Under the pieces are notes generated by a model, which saw only the letters and a program-made list of their open reading frames with translations, was not told the origin of the DNA and ran no database searches. The position numbers and the translations under genes were made by a program. Source: CAZKUN01 sp964555935 (GTDB lineage: Bacteria; Armatimonadota; Zipacnadia; Zipacnadales; VGFC01). Taken from it: a stretch of 63,271 nucleotides of DNA. Position 1 is the first letter of the stretch. The number at the start of each line of letters is the position of its first letter. Positions 1-8,210 of this stretch are shown one piece after another. Where the stretch lies: positions 1 to 63,271 of the forward strand of contig CAZKUN010000018.1 of NCBI GenBank assembly GCA_964555935.1. Reading direction: 5' to 3'.

Positions 1-678
1 CACGTCAGCGGCGGCGAGTTGGGCGACCAGCCGACCGAGACCGAGGCTACCCTCCAGGACGGCGACCTCGCCACCTTCGCCCGAGTCATCTGGAGCGACT
101 ACGCGGGCTGGGGAATGCAGTTCGAGCGCGACATATTGTTCGTCAAGGGGCTTGGCTGGTGGATCCGAGATCGCACGGTCGCGAAAGAACCGCAGACATG
201 GTTCCTCGGTCCGCTGTGGCACGTCGACCGCATCCGCGAGCGCGGGGAGACCTGGTTCGATGTCGACTACCCGCGCCCGATGAGTTTCGCGTGGCCGACC
301 GCCAACGGCTCGGACCATCTGCTCGTCCACTTCAGCCCCAAGCCCGGCGCGACGATCGACTACAGCGACTACGCGCACCGCGTCGATCCCGACAAGCCCT
401 GGTACTCGTCGGTGCCCTACGCCGCCTACCAGTGCGCGGGTCCCATCGACATCGGCCCCGATGCGCCCGCGACTTTCGACACGCTCCTGATCCCGCTTCC
501 GGCCGATGAGTCCGCCGCTGATGCCGCCGCCGGGATCGCGGTATCGGGCGATGGCTCCGAGATCAAGCTGACCCGCGGCCCTGTCACCTGGACCATCACG
601 ATCGACCGACAATCGATCGCCGTAGCCAGGGCCGGCGGCGACGAGATCGCGACGAAAGATGAGTTCCGGTGGGACTGA
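1..678 (+). CDS. Heparinase II/III-like protein, C-terminal fragment (5' end outside window)
   Basis: The reading frame is open from the first base and ends at a TGA, so this is the tail of a longer gene. The visible ~225 residues are rich in beta-strand and Trp/Tyr. The segment FERDILFVKGLGWWIRDR (about residues 38-56) resembles the pattern 'R.vlfvk..ywvv.D' in the C-terminal beta domain of heparinase II/III-like polysaccharide lyases. These enzymes are normally secreted and cleave uronic-acid polymers. The catalytic alpha/alpha barrel lies upstream of the window, so activity cannot be judged. An in-frame TTG at 19 is not a convincing start because the frame is coding-like before it. The family call rests on one motif and the fold impression, and another beta-sandwich hydrolase tail is possible. 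Confidence 0.5.
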   Translation, partial: HVSGGELGDQPTETEATLQDGDLATFARVIWSDYAGWGMQFERDILFVKGLGWWIRDRTVAKEPQTWFLGPLWHVDRIRERGETWFDVDYPRPMSFAWPTANGSDHLLVHFSPKPGATIDYSDYAHRVDPDKPWYSSVPYAAYQCAGPIDIGPDAPATFDTLLIPLPADESAADAAAGIAVSGDGSEIKLTRGPVTWTITIDRQSIAVARAGGDEIATKDEFRWD

Positions 679-848
679 GCAGCGGGCCGTATAGGGGTCG
701 TAGACAAGCAATTGGGACAGACGCGGTGCCCGTGTCGACTATATGTACAGGGGAACTCGTCGTCTGAGTCCCCACTCCATACAGGATCGACCACCCCCAC
801 CAGACCGAATCAATGGATGGGACCATGCAGTCGCCGTCGCCCGCGTGG

Positions 849-870
849 CGACGGGGCTCCCGCCCCGTCG
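849..870. repeat. Short intergenic hairpin
   Basis: Perfect 9-bp inverted repeat CGACGGGGC / GCCCCGTCG with a 4-base TCCC loop. It has no T-run and does not follow a gene end closely enough to be an obvious terminator. It is one of several small, dissimilar palindromes in this window's spacers. Confidence 0.7.
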
Positions 871-894
871 ATTCCTCGCTCACTTCCCAATCCC

Positions 895-920
895 TGTAAG
901 AGGGACTTCAGTCCCGACGC
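895..920. repeat. Hairpin repeat, degenerate copy of the 24467-24556 family
   Basis: The 5-bp stem GGGAC-TTCA-GTCCC (902-915) sits in flanks (TGTA.GAGGG... and ...CCCGACGCCGT) that match the left arm of the inverted repeat at 24467-24556. The loop TTCA is identical. Two stem positions differ on both sides in a compensatory way, so the pairing is kept although the sequence changed. Confidence 0.65.
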
Positions 921-960
921 CGTCGCCGTCCCTCATCCCCGCGCCGACCTCCGCCTACCC

Positions 961-1008
961 GTGTCGGACACTTGTTTTGCCGCCGTCTGCAGAACGGGTG
1001 TCTGACAC
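961..1008. repeat. Paired GTGTCnGACAC palindromes
   Basis: Two 11-bp perfect palindromes, GTGTCGGACAC (961-971) and GTGTCTGACAC (998-1008), are separated by 26 bases. The arrangement recalls the short palindromes mobilised by REP-associated tyrosine transposases, but no such gene is in the window. A paired regulator-binding site is the other possibility. Confidence 0.5.
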
Positions 1009-1058
1009 TAAAACTCCCACTCTCACTTTCTGGCCTCCCGCGCGGTCACGCCCGGGTG

Positions 1059-1440
1059 ATGCTGGACATCCGGCCGTTGTGGGGCGTGCGGGATGCCTAC
1101 GAGCTGCCGGGCGGCAACGGCGTGATTATCCGGGGCCCCGCCGCACGCCGGTGGGCACGATGGACCCGCCGATCGTGGACGCGGGTGAGTCTGCGCTTTG
1201 GACCGCGCCGAACGAGGAGAACATGGTCTACGAAGTGCCCGCTCCTCTCCCCGACGACGAGGATGCCTACAGCTCCGATGGAGGCGCCACGTGTCTCGTG
1301 GCAACCGGAGGGCGCTCGACCCTCCGCGCTCCGGCCGAAGATCAGCCCCTCTGGCAGGGCGGGAACAGGTCTCTGTGGAAGGCGTCGGCAGCGATGGTGG
1401 TGGGCACAACTTTCTTGCACGTAGTTCCCCTAACCCGCGG
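1059..1440 (+). pseudogene. Possible broken coding relic, unidentified
   Basis: Two adjacent stretches in different frames look coding by composition. The first opens at ATG 1059 (MLDIRPLWGVRDAYELPGG). The second runs from about 1160 and contains MDPPIVDAGESALW and later MVYEVPAPLPDDEDAY. Neither is an intact gene, and the switch of frame around 1140-1160 suggests a deletion or frameshift. I do not recognise the family. It may be shadow sequence rather than a relic. Confidence 0.22.
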
Positions 1441-1479
1441 CCCATCCGGCGCCTGAGCGAAACGCATTGGAGACTGACC

Positions 1480-3318
1480 ATGGGCAACCCGATGGCACTC
1501 GCTGAGCTGGCGGCTATCATCCTCTGCGCATCCGTTCCTGGAACCGCGGACGTCGCCCAACAGGAGGCCGGTTCCGTGTACCTCAACGACTTCTCGCTTG
1601 TCACCCCCGCTGATGGGATCTCAACAACGCCCGGGCCTGGCCAGTGGCTGTTGGGTGACCTCAACGGCCAAGCCGTGCTCGCCGCCTCGGGCGCCGAGCA
1701 ACTCCCGCCGCTGACCTATCCCGTAGACACGACAGGCTGGCACGACGTGTATGTCGGCCTCTTCACATATGGTGAGCCAATCGATGACGCCGAGTGGCAA
1801 GGCATTCACCTGAAGCTGTCTGGCGACGCGTGGTACACGCACATGTACGGCGGCAAGACCGGCCTCGGGTCCGAGTGGGAACATGGTAGCGTGGACGAGT
1901 TCTACTGGCGGCGCGCCAACTTGACCGGCGAGGACCTCGAGATCTACCAGCCCTACGGTCGTTTCTTCAAGCCGCGGGGCGGGATCGCCTACGTTAAGCT
2001 CGTCCCCCTCACCGACGAGCAGGTCGAGGCCGACACCGAACGTCGAGAGCGCGAGCTGCGCTCCACCCCGCGCAGAGGCGTCGGCGGCATGGCCGACTTC
2101 TGGAGTTGGGTGATGGTCACCCGCAAGACGGATCGCGCCGGCACGCGGGAGGTGATCGACAACCACAAGGCCGCGGGCTTCGACACGATCTACTTCCAGA
2201 TCAACGCTGATGCGCAAGTTCAGTACCACAGCAAGGTCGCCCAGTGGGTCGATCAGGACGCGAACCAGGACCCCCGCACGGGGATGGGGCAAGCCGCCGC
2301 CGAGATTCTCCGCGACCACGATCCGCTGCATGTCGCAAGCGAGCGGGCGCACGAGGTCGGCCAGCGCTTCTTCGCCTGGTTCCGCGTTACCAACGAGCAG
2401 AGCATCAACAACGACCGCCTGGACTACATCCGCAACTTCCGCCACTTGCGGGTGCGCGGAGCGGACAACCAACCGACCCGCTGGCCAAGCCTGGCCCATC
2501 CTGAGATCCGCGACTACAAGCTGGCCATCCTCCGAGAGGTGGTCACCGAGTACCCCCACGTCGACGGTCTTCTGCTGGACTTCCTTCGGACCATGCCCGT
2601 CATCGGCTACGACCCCCCGGTCGTGGCGGCCTACGTTCGCGACTTCGGCATCAGTCCGCTTGAGAACGCCGGCGAGCGCGCCTCCGAGCGATGGAAGCGT
2701 TTCCGTGCCGACTACGTGACGCGGTTCGTGCGTGATGTCCGGAGCATCGCCCAGGCCGAGGAGCGGAGATCCGGCCGCCGCATCCTGATCGCCGTCCGAG
2801 TGACCCCTCGCGACAACCTCTGGAAAGGTCTCGATGTTGAGCGTTGGGTGAGCGACGGCCTAATTGACATCCTCATCCCATCCAACTACTCCATGTTCAA
2901 TCCGCCGTTCTCCGTCGAGCCATTCGTGGCAATGACTCGCGGGACCGACTGCGAGGTCCACCCATGCATCAACCCCTTCTTCGGCGGAGGAACCGATGAT
3001 GCCGAGCACCACCCCAGCCGCCACGAGAAGGAGGTCGCCGACGTCATCTACCAGCGAGTCACGGACGGCTGCCCAACCCATCGCGAGTATACCGAGCGCG
3101 TCCTGGCCCACTACGCCGAGGGAGCCGACGGCATCGTGCTTTACGAGTCGGAGGTTCTCACCAGCCCCACGCGCCTCTATCCCGCGCGCCCCAAGATGCT
3201 GCCCATGTTTCGCGCATTCGCCGAGCCCGGGGAGGCCCTCGAGTATCTAAGCAACCTGCCCCCCCGATTGATCGGACAGCCAATCGTCCGTTCAGGCGCG
3301 TTGCTCTGTCTGCTGTAA
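1480..3318 (+). CDS. Secreted GHL10-like TIM-barrel glycoside hydrolase
   Basis: The 612-residue protein starts at ATG 1480, eight bases after a GGAG. The longer open frame upstream is not coding-like. Residues ~1-25 are a hydrophobic export signal. Residues ~35-180 form a Trp/Tyr-rich beta domain. From ~205 onward there is a TIM barrel of the GHL10/DUF187 type: GTREVIDNHKAAGFDTIYFQ, then HPEIRDYKLAILREVV, then VDGLLLDFLRTMP with an Asp at the end of a barrel strand, and finally WVSDGLIDILIPSNYSMF. Such proteins are putative extracellular glycosidases with few characterised members, so the substrate is unknown. The last ~15 residues look unlike the family, so the natural C-terminus may have been altered. 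It is followed by a decayed polysaccharide cluster and is not obviously co-transcribed with it. Confidence 0.72.
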   Translation: MGNPMALAELAAIILCASVPGTADVAQQEAGSVYLNDFSLVTPADGISTTPGPGQWLLGDLNGQAVLAASGAEQLPPLTYPVDTTGWHDVYVGLFTYGEPIDDAEWQGIHLKLSGDAWYTHMYGGKTGLGSEWEHGSVDEFYWRRANLTGEDLEIYQPYGRFFKPRGGIAYVKLVPLTDEQVEADTERRERELRSTPRRGVGGMADFWSWVMVTRKTDRAGTREVIDNHKAAGFDTIYFQINADAQVQYHSKVAQWVDQDANQDPRTGMGQAAAEILRDHDPLHVASERAHEVGQRFFAWFRVTNEQSINNDRLDYIRNFRHLRVRGADNQPTRWPSLAHPEIRDYKLAILREVVTEYPHVDGLLLDFLRTMPVIGYDPPVVAAYVRDFGISPLENAGERASERWKRFRADYVTRFVRDVRSIAQAEERRSGRRILIAVRVTPRDNLWKGLDVERWVSDGLIDILIPSNYSMFNPPFSVEPFVAMTRGTDCEVHPCINPFFGGGTDDAEHHPSRHEKEVADVIYQRVTDGCPTHREYTERVLAHYAEGADGIVLYESEVLTSPTRLYPARPKMLPMFRAFAEPGEALEYLSNLPPRLIGQPIVRSGALLCLL

Positions 3319-3443
3319 TTGCCGTACCGTGCGCGACGACGCGCAGCTTGCCTGTCTGCGAATTCGCGTTGATCGCGGCGGCGTCTGTCCCGGCGGTGTC
3401 GGTGCTGGACGATCTTCCTGGCGCATTTCGGGGGGGGGCAACA

Positions 3444-4920
3444 ATGGACACCACGGGGCCCGGCGCTCACGGCGCCTGTAGCGAGGAGCATGTCCGCGTC
3501 GACGGGAAGTTCCTCGCGAGAGGATCCGAGCGCCTGCGCCTGAAGGGCGTTACTTACGAGCCGTTCGCTCCTAACGACGCGGGCGAGGCGTTCCCGACGC
3601 AGGATGACGTCTCAGCTGACTTGGCCCGCATGACGGCGGCTGGCATCAATGCCATCCGCACCTACTACGTGCGTCCCCGGTGGTTCCTCGAAGACCGGCA
3701 GCTACAGTCCGATGCGCGACAGGCAATCTCAGACGCTGTCGAAGTCGGTCGCCATCACCCAAGCGTGGCCGCGCATAGCATTGCCAACGAGATACCGACC
3801 GATGACTGGTTCACGGACGGCCACCAGATCGAGGATTGGTGCGTCGGCATCACGTACGCCGACCGCGAACCGAAGGCCGCTTATTACCCTCTCGGCGGCG
3901 TCTGCAACTCATCACCGTCCGAAATGCTCGACAAGACCCCCAGCGCCTCGGTTGTCGTGTGCTCCTACAACGGTGGCGAGACCCTCGACGAGTGCTTGCG
4001 CTCGCTGGAGCGGCTGGACTGCCCAGACTATGAGGTCGTGTTGGTGGACGACGTAGTCGCCGAGCACATTCCAGTATGTAACATGGCCTTCCGGCGCGAG
4101 GTCCTGGAGGGGATGGACGGGTTCCACCCGACATACCGCACGGCGGGCGACGACGTCGACATCTGCTGGCGCGTGCAAGAGTCCGGGCACTGGATCACCT
4201 ACGCGCCAAGCGCGTTTGTCTGGCACCATCGACGCCAGACGCCGGCGGCGTACATGAAGCAGCAAGCAGGCTACGGTGAGGCCGAGGCTCTGCTTCGGCT
4301 CAGACGCCCGGATCGCTTCAACACCCGGGGCGACGGCCAGTGGGGCGGCGTGGTATACGGGTGCGCGAGCGGCCATTCTGACGGCGGGGATGTTCTCTCT
4401 GTCACTCGCTGTGGCCTGCGCCGGAGCCTGCCAGGCGCACCTGGCTCCACACCACGACGGACTCGTCTCCCGGATGATCGTCGCGGCCCTTTACCTCGCG
4501 CAACCGGTCGCCCGGGCGTGGGGCCGCGTCGCCACGCGCGTGAGCATCTATCGGCCGCCGCCGGGAGCCTCTTCCCCCGCTGCTCCGAGGGAGCGAATAC
4601 CGTTCAGCGGCTGGGGCAAGATCTGCTACTGGTCGGTCGATTGGCACGAACGGACCGAACTCCTGCAGGAAGTGCTGGACGAGTTGCGTGACGGCGGCTG
4701 GACGGTCACGATCGACACGCGCCGCGCTTCCTGGGACATGCGCATCCATTGCTCTCCGTGGACAGGTCTGCAGATCCGTACCGTCCAGGAGGACCACGGT
4801 AGCGGCAAGCGGCTCATCTGGGTCAGGCATCGGCTACGCCTAACGAAACTCGGCATGGCGGTCCTGTCGCTCGGAGCGGCTGGCGCGGTATCGACGCTCG
4901 CGTTCAATCCAGTTCCCGCC
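3444..4920 (+). pseudogene. Decayed TIM-barrel/GT2 glycosyltransferase fusion gene
   Basis: The gene encoded a large membrane glycosyltransferase with an N-terminal TIM barrel like that of GH2/GH5 enzymes, a GT2 domain and a C-terminal membrane-proximal tail. Preserved pieces follow the family order: VDGKFLARG and FAPNDAGEAFP, the barrel strand GINAIRTYYVRPRW, HHPSVAAHSIANEIP, then GHQIEDWCVGITYADREPK. The GT2 core SASVVVCSYNGGETLDECL ends at VLVDD and jumps to the late segment AEHIPVCNMAFRREVLEGMDGF. The catalytic middle (DxD region) and much of the barrel are missing, yet the frame is kept across the joins. Near 4359 the frame slips by one, and the tail continues in another frame as ICYWSVDWHERTELLQEVLD and LIWVRHRLRLTKLGMAVLSL. 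ATG 3444 follows a run of nine G. Function is lost. Confidence 0.7.
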
Positions 4921-5683
4921 GCCGCCAGTTTCAGGCCCTCGCCGACGAGGCCGTCGTGTCCTCGCAGTCCGATACCGTGCTGCGAAGCACGTGCGATCCG
5001 ATCGGGGGTTTGACCACCGCCGCCCGCGCGGCCATGGTCTTGTGGGTCGGCGGGCGGGCCGTGTTGGCTGGGACGATGTCGCTTGGGAGCCTCCTCGTCT
5101 TCCTCGCTTATCCCAGGACCATGCAGGGCGCCTTCGGCCGGTTAATGCGCACGCATGGCGACCTGAAGCGCGCCGAAGCGTCCGTCGAGCGCATCGTCGA
5201 CGTGCTGGATTCCACCGACGAGATCCTCGAGACGCCAGGCGAAGGCGTCGCTGTGCGGCTCGAGAACGTCACTTTCGGGTACGGTGACGACCACCCGGTG
5301 TTGAGCGGCGTGTCGATTGAGGCTCGCGCCGGCGAGAGAGGCGCCACGCTGAGCGACGGGCAGAAGCAGCGGCTCTCCATCGCCCGAGCATTTCTCAAAG
5401 ATGCTCCGATCATCATCCTCGATGAGCCTACTTCCGCCCTCGACGCCACCACCGAGGATGCGCTGGTCGACACGCCGTCTCGCCTGGCGGCCGGACGAAC
5501 GACGTTCAGCATCGCCCACCGACTATCAACCGTCCGTCGCGCCGACCGGGTCGCTGTGCTGGACGGCGGGCGAATCGTCGAGATGGGCACGCACGGCGAG
5601 CTGATCGCCGCGGAGGGTGCGTACCAGCGAATGCACGCGGTGCAGCAAGGACCGCTGGAGGTCGGGGGGGGGCGGGGAGGTGA
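4921..5683 (+). pseudogene. Decayed ABC exporter (transmembrane-ATPase half transporter)
   Basis: This is the remains of an MsbA-type exporter that should be ~580-600 residues long. Only the last part of the membrane domain survives (AAMVLWVGGRAVLAGTMSLG, then the coiled DLKRAEASVERIVDVLD). The nucleotide-binding domain begins normally (VRLENVTFGYGDDHPVLSGV), but VSIEARAGER joins straight onto GATLSDGQKQR. That removes the Walker A loop and Q-loop. The signature (LSDGQ for LSGGQ), Walker B IIILDEPTSALD and the H-loop IAHRLSTVRRADR remain. Without Walker A it cannot use ATP. In the present sequence it reads through into the next gene. One extra G in the run at 5664-5672 would place a TGA at 5681-5683. 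Confidence 0.75.
5664..5672 (+). repeat. Poly-G tract (9 G) at an ABC exporter/GT4 fusion point
   Basis: Nine consecutive G form three glycine codons that fuse two normally separate genes. With ten G the exporter would stop at TGA 5681-5683, and the next gene would start at GTG 5691 behind GGGGAGGTGA, a strong ribosome-binding site. Confidence 0.7.
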
Positions 5684-5690
5684 CGCGCGC

Positions 5691-6898
5691 GTGAGAATCG
5701 CCCTCGTTTCACAAGCCTACCCGCCCGATACCGGCGGCGGAGGCATTAGCACGCAGACCCACGCCAAGGCGCATGGCCTTGCGGTGATGGGGCACGACGT
5801 GCACGTCATCTCTCACAGCACCGATGCGGCCAGACAGGAGTACCTGGACGGGCAGGTCTACGTCACGCGCATCCCTGGCTTCGACGCCCACCTGCCGATC
5901 TGCTCCGGGGCCGTCCGGTGGCTCACTTACAGTTCGCAGGTCGCCGCAGCCATTGCGGAGCTTCACGCCGGGAACCCCCTCGACTTGGTGGACTTCCCGG
6001 GATACGGTGCCGAAGGGTACGTTCATCTGCTGAACCGAGCGGAGTGGAATCACATCCCCACCGTCCTGCACCTGCACGGACCATTGGTCATGTTGGCCCA
6101 CACCATCGGGTGGCCGGAGGCGGACTCGGATCTGTATCGTGTAAGCGTCGAGATAGAAGGGATCTGCATCCAGAAGGCCGACGCGATCCTCTCGTCCAGC
6201 CGCTGCTCGGCCGAGTGGTGCGCCAAGTGTTATGGCCTGGACCCGGAGCGCGTGCCGATCATCCACACGGGCATCGATGCCGAGCTGTTCCGGCCGCTTC
6301 ATGTTCCGAAGGACGATCGCTCGACCATCATCTTCGTCGGGAAGCTTGTCGCCAATAAGGGCGTCGAGGACTTAGTGAGCGCGGGCTGCCGATTGGCCGA
6401 CGAGTTCCCCGGCCTGCGGATCCGCCTCGTGGGCGGAGGTGACGAGGGCATGGCCGACCGCCTGCGGGCCGTCGCCGGAGAGTCCGGGAAGTCCGAGTTG
6501 CTGGATATCGTCGGTTTCGCGGAGCAGGAGTCGCTGCCCGAACTCCTGTCGCGAGCGCATGTCTTCGCCGCACCCTCGCACTATGAGAGGGCCCCGGCTT
6601 CGTGTACCTTGAGGCGATGGGATGCGGGTTGCCGGCGGTTGCGTGTTCGGGTTCGGGTGCAAGTGAGGCCGTGTTGCATGGCGAGACGGGGCTGCTCATC
6701 CCGCCGGGAGATATCGATGCTCTAGCGGCGGCACTCCGCCAACTCCTTGCCGACCCCGCCGCGCGAGACGCCATGGGACGCCGCGCTCGCGGGCACGTGG
6801 TCCGCCACGCCAGCCGGTCGGAATGCCTGCGCCGACTCGAGGCGTTCTACGCAGAGCTGACAGACCGCAGCCATTCCGCGGGCAAGGTAGAGCCATGA
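5691..6898 (+). pseudogene. GT4-family glycosyltransferase, one frameshift
   Basis: GT4 enzymes transfer sugars from nucleotide-sugar donors in polysaccharide synthesis. The GTG start at 5691 is set by GGAGGTGA just upstream. VRIALVSQAYPPDTGGGGIS is the acceptor-side glycine-rich N-terminus, HIPTVLHLHGPLVMLAHT the middle of the first Rossmann fold, and IIFVGKLVANKGVEDLVSA the start of the donor domain. Reading is correct to APSHYE (about 6585). Then a one-base loss near 6585-6600 shifts the frame, and the donor-binding end continues as VYLEAMGCGLPAVACSGSG and ASEAVLHGETGLLIPPGD, ending at TGA 6898. Adding one base makes the length exactly 403 codons, normal for the family. Its stop overlaps the next start (ATGA). 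No internal deletion is seen, unlike its neighbours, so the frameshift could be a sequence error. Confidence 0.75.
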
Positions 6899-7080
6899 GC
6901 ACTTTGACCACGCGCATATTGCAGGGCTTCGACGACCCCGCATTTGGGCGCCGGCAGTGGCAGGATCTGCTGGAAGGCTCGCCCGCGAATCACATCTACT
7001 TGACCTGGCACTTCCAGCGCGCGTGGTGGGAGACGTTCGGAACGGGCCGGCTACTGCTCATCCTGGCGGAGGTTTCCTAG
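6895..7080 (+). pseudogene. Truncated CelD/BcsL-like acyltransferase (N-terminal stub)
   Basis: Starts at ATG 6895, overlapping the preceding stop by four bases. The 61 residues carry RQWQDLLEGSPANHIYLTWH and WWETFGTGRLLLILAE. This matches the first domain of the GNAT/FemAB-like CelD/BcsL acyltransferases that accompany exopolysaccharide clusters (pattern 'W..ll..sp...vflt..W...Ww..fg.gr.l.vl'). Family members run to 350-400 residues, so more than 80 percent is missing. The remainder seems to have been removed by a deletion at about 7070, where an unrelated coding piece begins. Confidence 0.6.
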
Positions 7081-7445
7081 GGTTCACCTTCCACTTTGTA
7101 GCAGATGGCCATGGGACCCACGAGCGCCTCGGCGCGGCGGCCGAGCAACTCGGGATCAGCGTGGGCGAGGGCGTGGTGGGCGACGTGCAGTACAACTGGG
7201 CCAACGAGCAGCTTGAGCTGGGCATCGGCCTCGGCGTCGAGGGCCCCGGACTCGGGCCGCTGGGGTCATCAGCGAAGGGCCTGGACGTGCTGAGGATCGG
7301 CGGCGACCACATCGTGGCCGTCGGCTTCCGGGAGAACATTCAAGCCGCCGTCGCCTCGCCGTTCGCAGGCGTTGACGTGGATCTCTCAGACGAGTACGTC
7401 TGGGGTGCAAGCGCGGGCAGGCCCGACCTCGCGGCGTGGCACTAG
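7081..7445 (+). pseudogene. Unrecognised coding fragment after the CelD stub
   Basis: About 120 codons with strong third-position GC follow the CelD stub in another frame, ending at TAG 7443-7445. Visible peptide pieces include HGTHERLGAAAEQLGIS, VQYNWANEQLELGIGLGVEG and LDVLRIGGDHIVAVGFREN. There is no plausible start codon or ribosome-binding site of its own, so it looks like the tail of a gene whose front was lost in the deletion near 7070. I do not recognise the family. Confidence 0.4.
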
Positions 7446-7505
7446 GGACGGCAACGCCACTGTGTCGAACTATGGCGAGGTCTGACATTACGGTTGCTGT
7501 GAGAG

Positions 7506-8210
7506 GTGTGGACAGTGGGTGCAACTACAGCCTTCAGAAAGACGCAGATTGGCCGGCGACTCCAGCAGTTGGCCGATGCCGACGAGTTCACGAACGAACT
7601 CCTGGCGGAGGTCACCCGCATCGTTCGCAAAGTCACCCCGATACTGGACCGTTATGCATCGGCCGCGCCGACGTTCACGCGACACGATGCGTCGCACGCT
7701 CTCAACGTGCTGACGCTCATGGGGAACATCATCCCGGAGGACACGCTCAATCAGCTTGGCGCGCTCGATCTCGCGCTGCTAGTCCTGTCCGCGTACCTGC
7801 ACGACGTAGGCATGTCCCCGCCGGAGGACGAGATCGGCAGGTTGGGGTCACTTCTTGACACAGGAGGCACGGAGGAGTGGGATGGCCATGGGCCTGAGCT
7901 GGCCGCGTTCCGCGACTACTTGACCGTGCGGTGGCACGTGCCCGATCCGCCCCTCCGCAAGAGCGTCGCTGCACGAGAACTGACGAACCGTCGATGCTCG
8001 ATAATCACAGATTGGGTCCGCCAGAACCACGCTGCGCGGTCATCCCAGGCGATAGACCACTATGCCACTCGCGACAGCGACCCGTGGCGACTGACGTACC
8101 GCAGCTACGACTACCGCGATCTCTTGAAGCGCGTCTGCGCCAGCCACGACCGCCCCACGGGCGAGCTGAGTGGGCACGACTTCCAGATATTCGGAGTGGG
8201 GGGGGCGGTG
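7506..8210 (+). CDS. HD-HSP90-like ATPase, part 1: N-terminal HD domain
   Basis: First part of a single ~1121-residue gene (7506-10869) now split in three. Start is GTG 7506 or, more likely by spacing from GAGAGG, GTG 7515. After a helical lead-in (RRLQQLADADEFTNELL), residues ~55-110 carry HD-superfamily motifs: TRHDASHALNVL and SAYLHDVGMSPP. HD domains are metal-dependent phosphohydrolases, often acting on nucleotides. The frame is correct to FQIFGVGG at about 8198 and then hits eight G. One added G continues into part 2. The formal open frame runs on to 8489 but is out of phase there. No similar gene flanks it, and the upstream region is a decayed polysaccharide cluster. Confidence 0.68.
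8198..8205 (+). repeat. Poly-G tract (8 G) at frameshift 1 of the HD-HSP90-like gene
   Basis: Eight G separate two reading frames of one gene. A ninth G joins FGVGGGG to DERCSPRYVALALRVADIL in frame. Confidence 0.75.

Larger units (their letters stand above)
679..1479. other. Gene-poor stretch with palindromic repeats and a possible coding relic
   Basis: About 800 bases without a convincing intact gene. It holds a 9-bp hairpin (849-870), a hairpin of the family also seen at 24467-24556 (895-920), a pair of GTGTCnGACAC palindromes (961-1008), and a stretch that looks like broken coding sequence (1059-1440). The last ~40 bases carry the ribosome-binding site of the gene starting at 1480. Confidence 0.6.

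Noticed and set aside
679..1479. tRNA or other RNA gene in the gene-poor stretch
   Set aside because: No cloverleaf, T-loop motif or recognisable RNA family could be seen; only short simple hairpins.
4956..6725. A natural ABC transporter-glycosyltransferase fusion protein
   Set aside because: The junction is a poly-G run, the second part has its own strong ribosome-binding site and GTG start, and the transporter lacks Walker A, so this is a decayed gene joined by a frame change.
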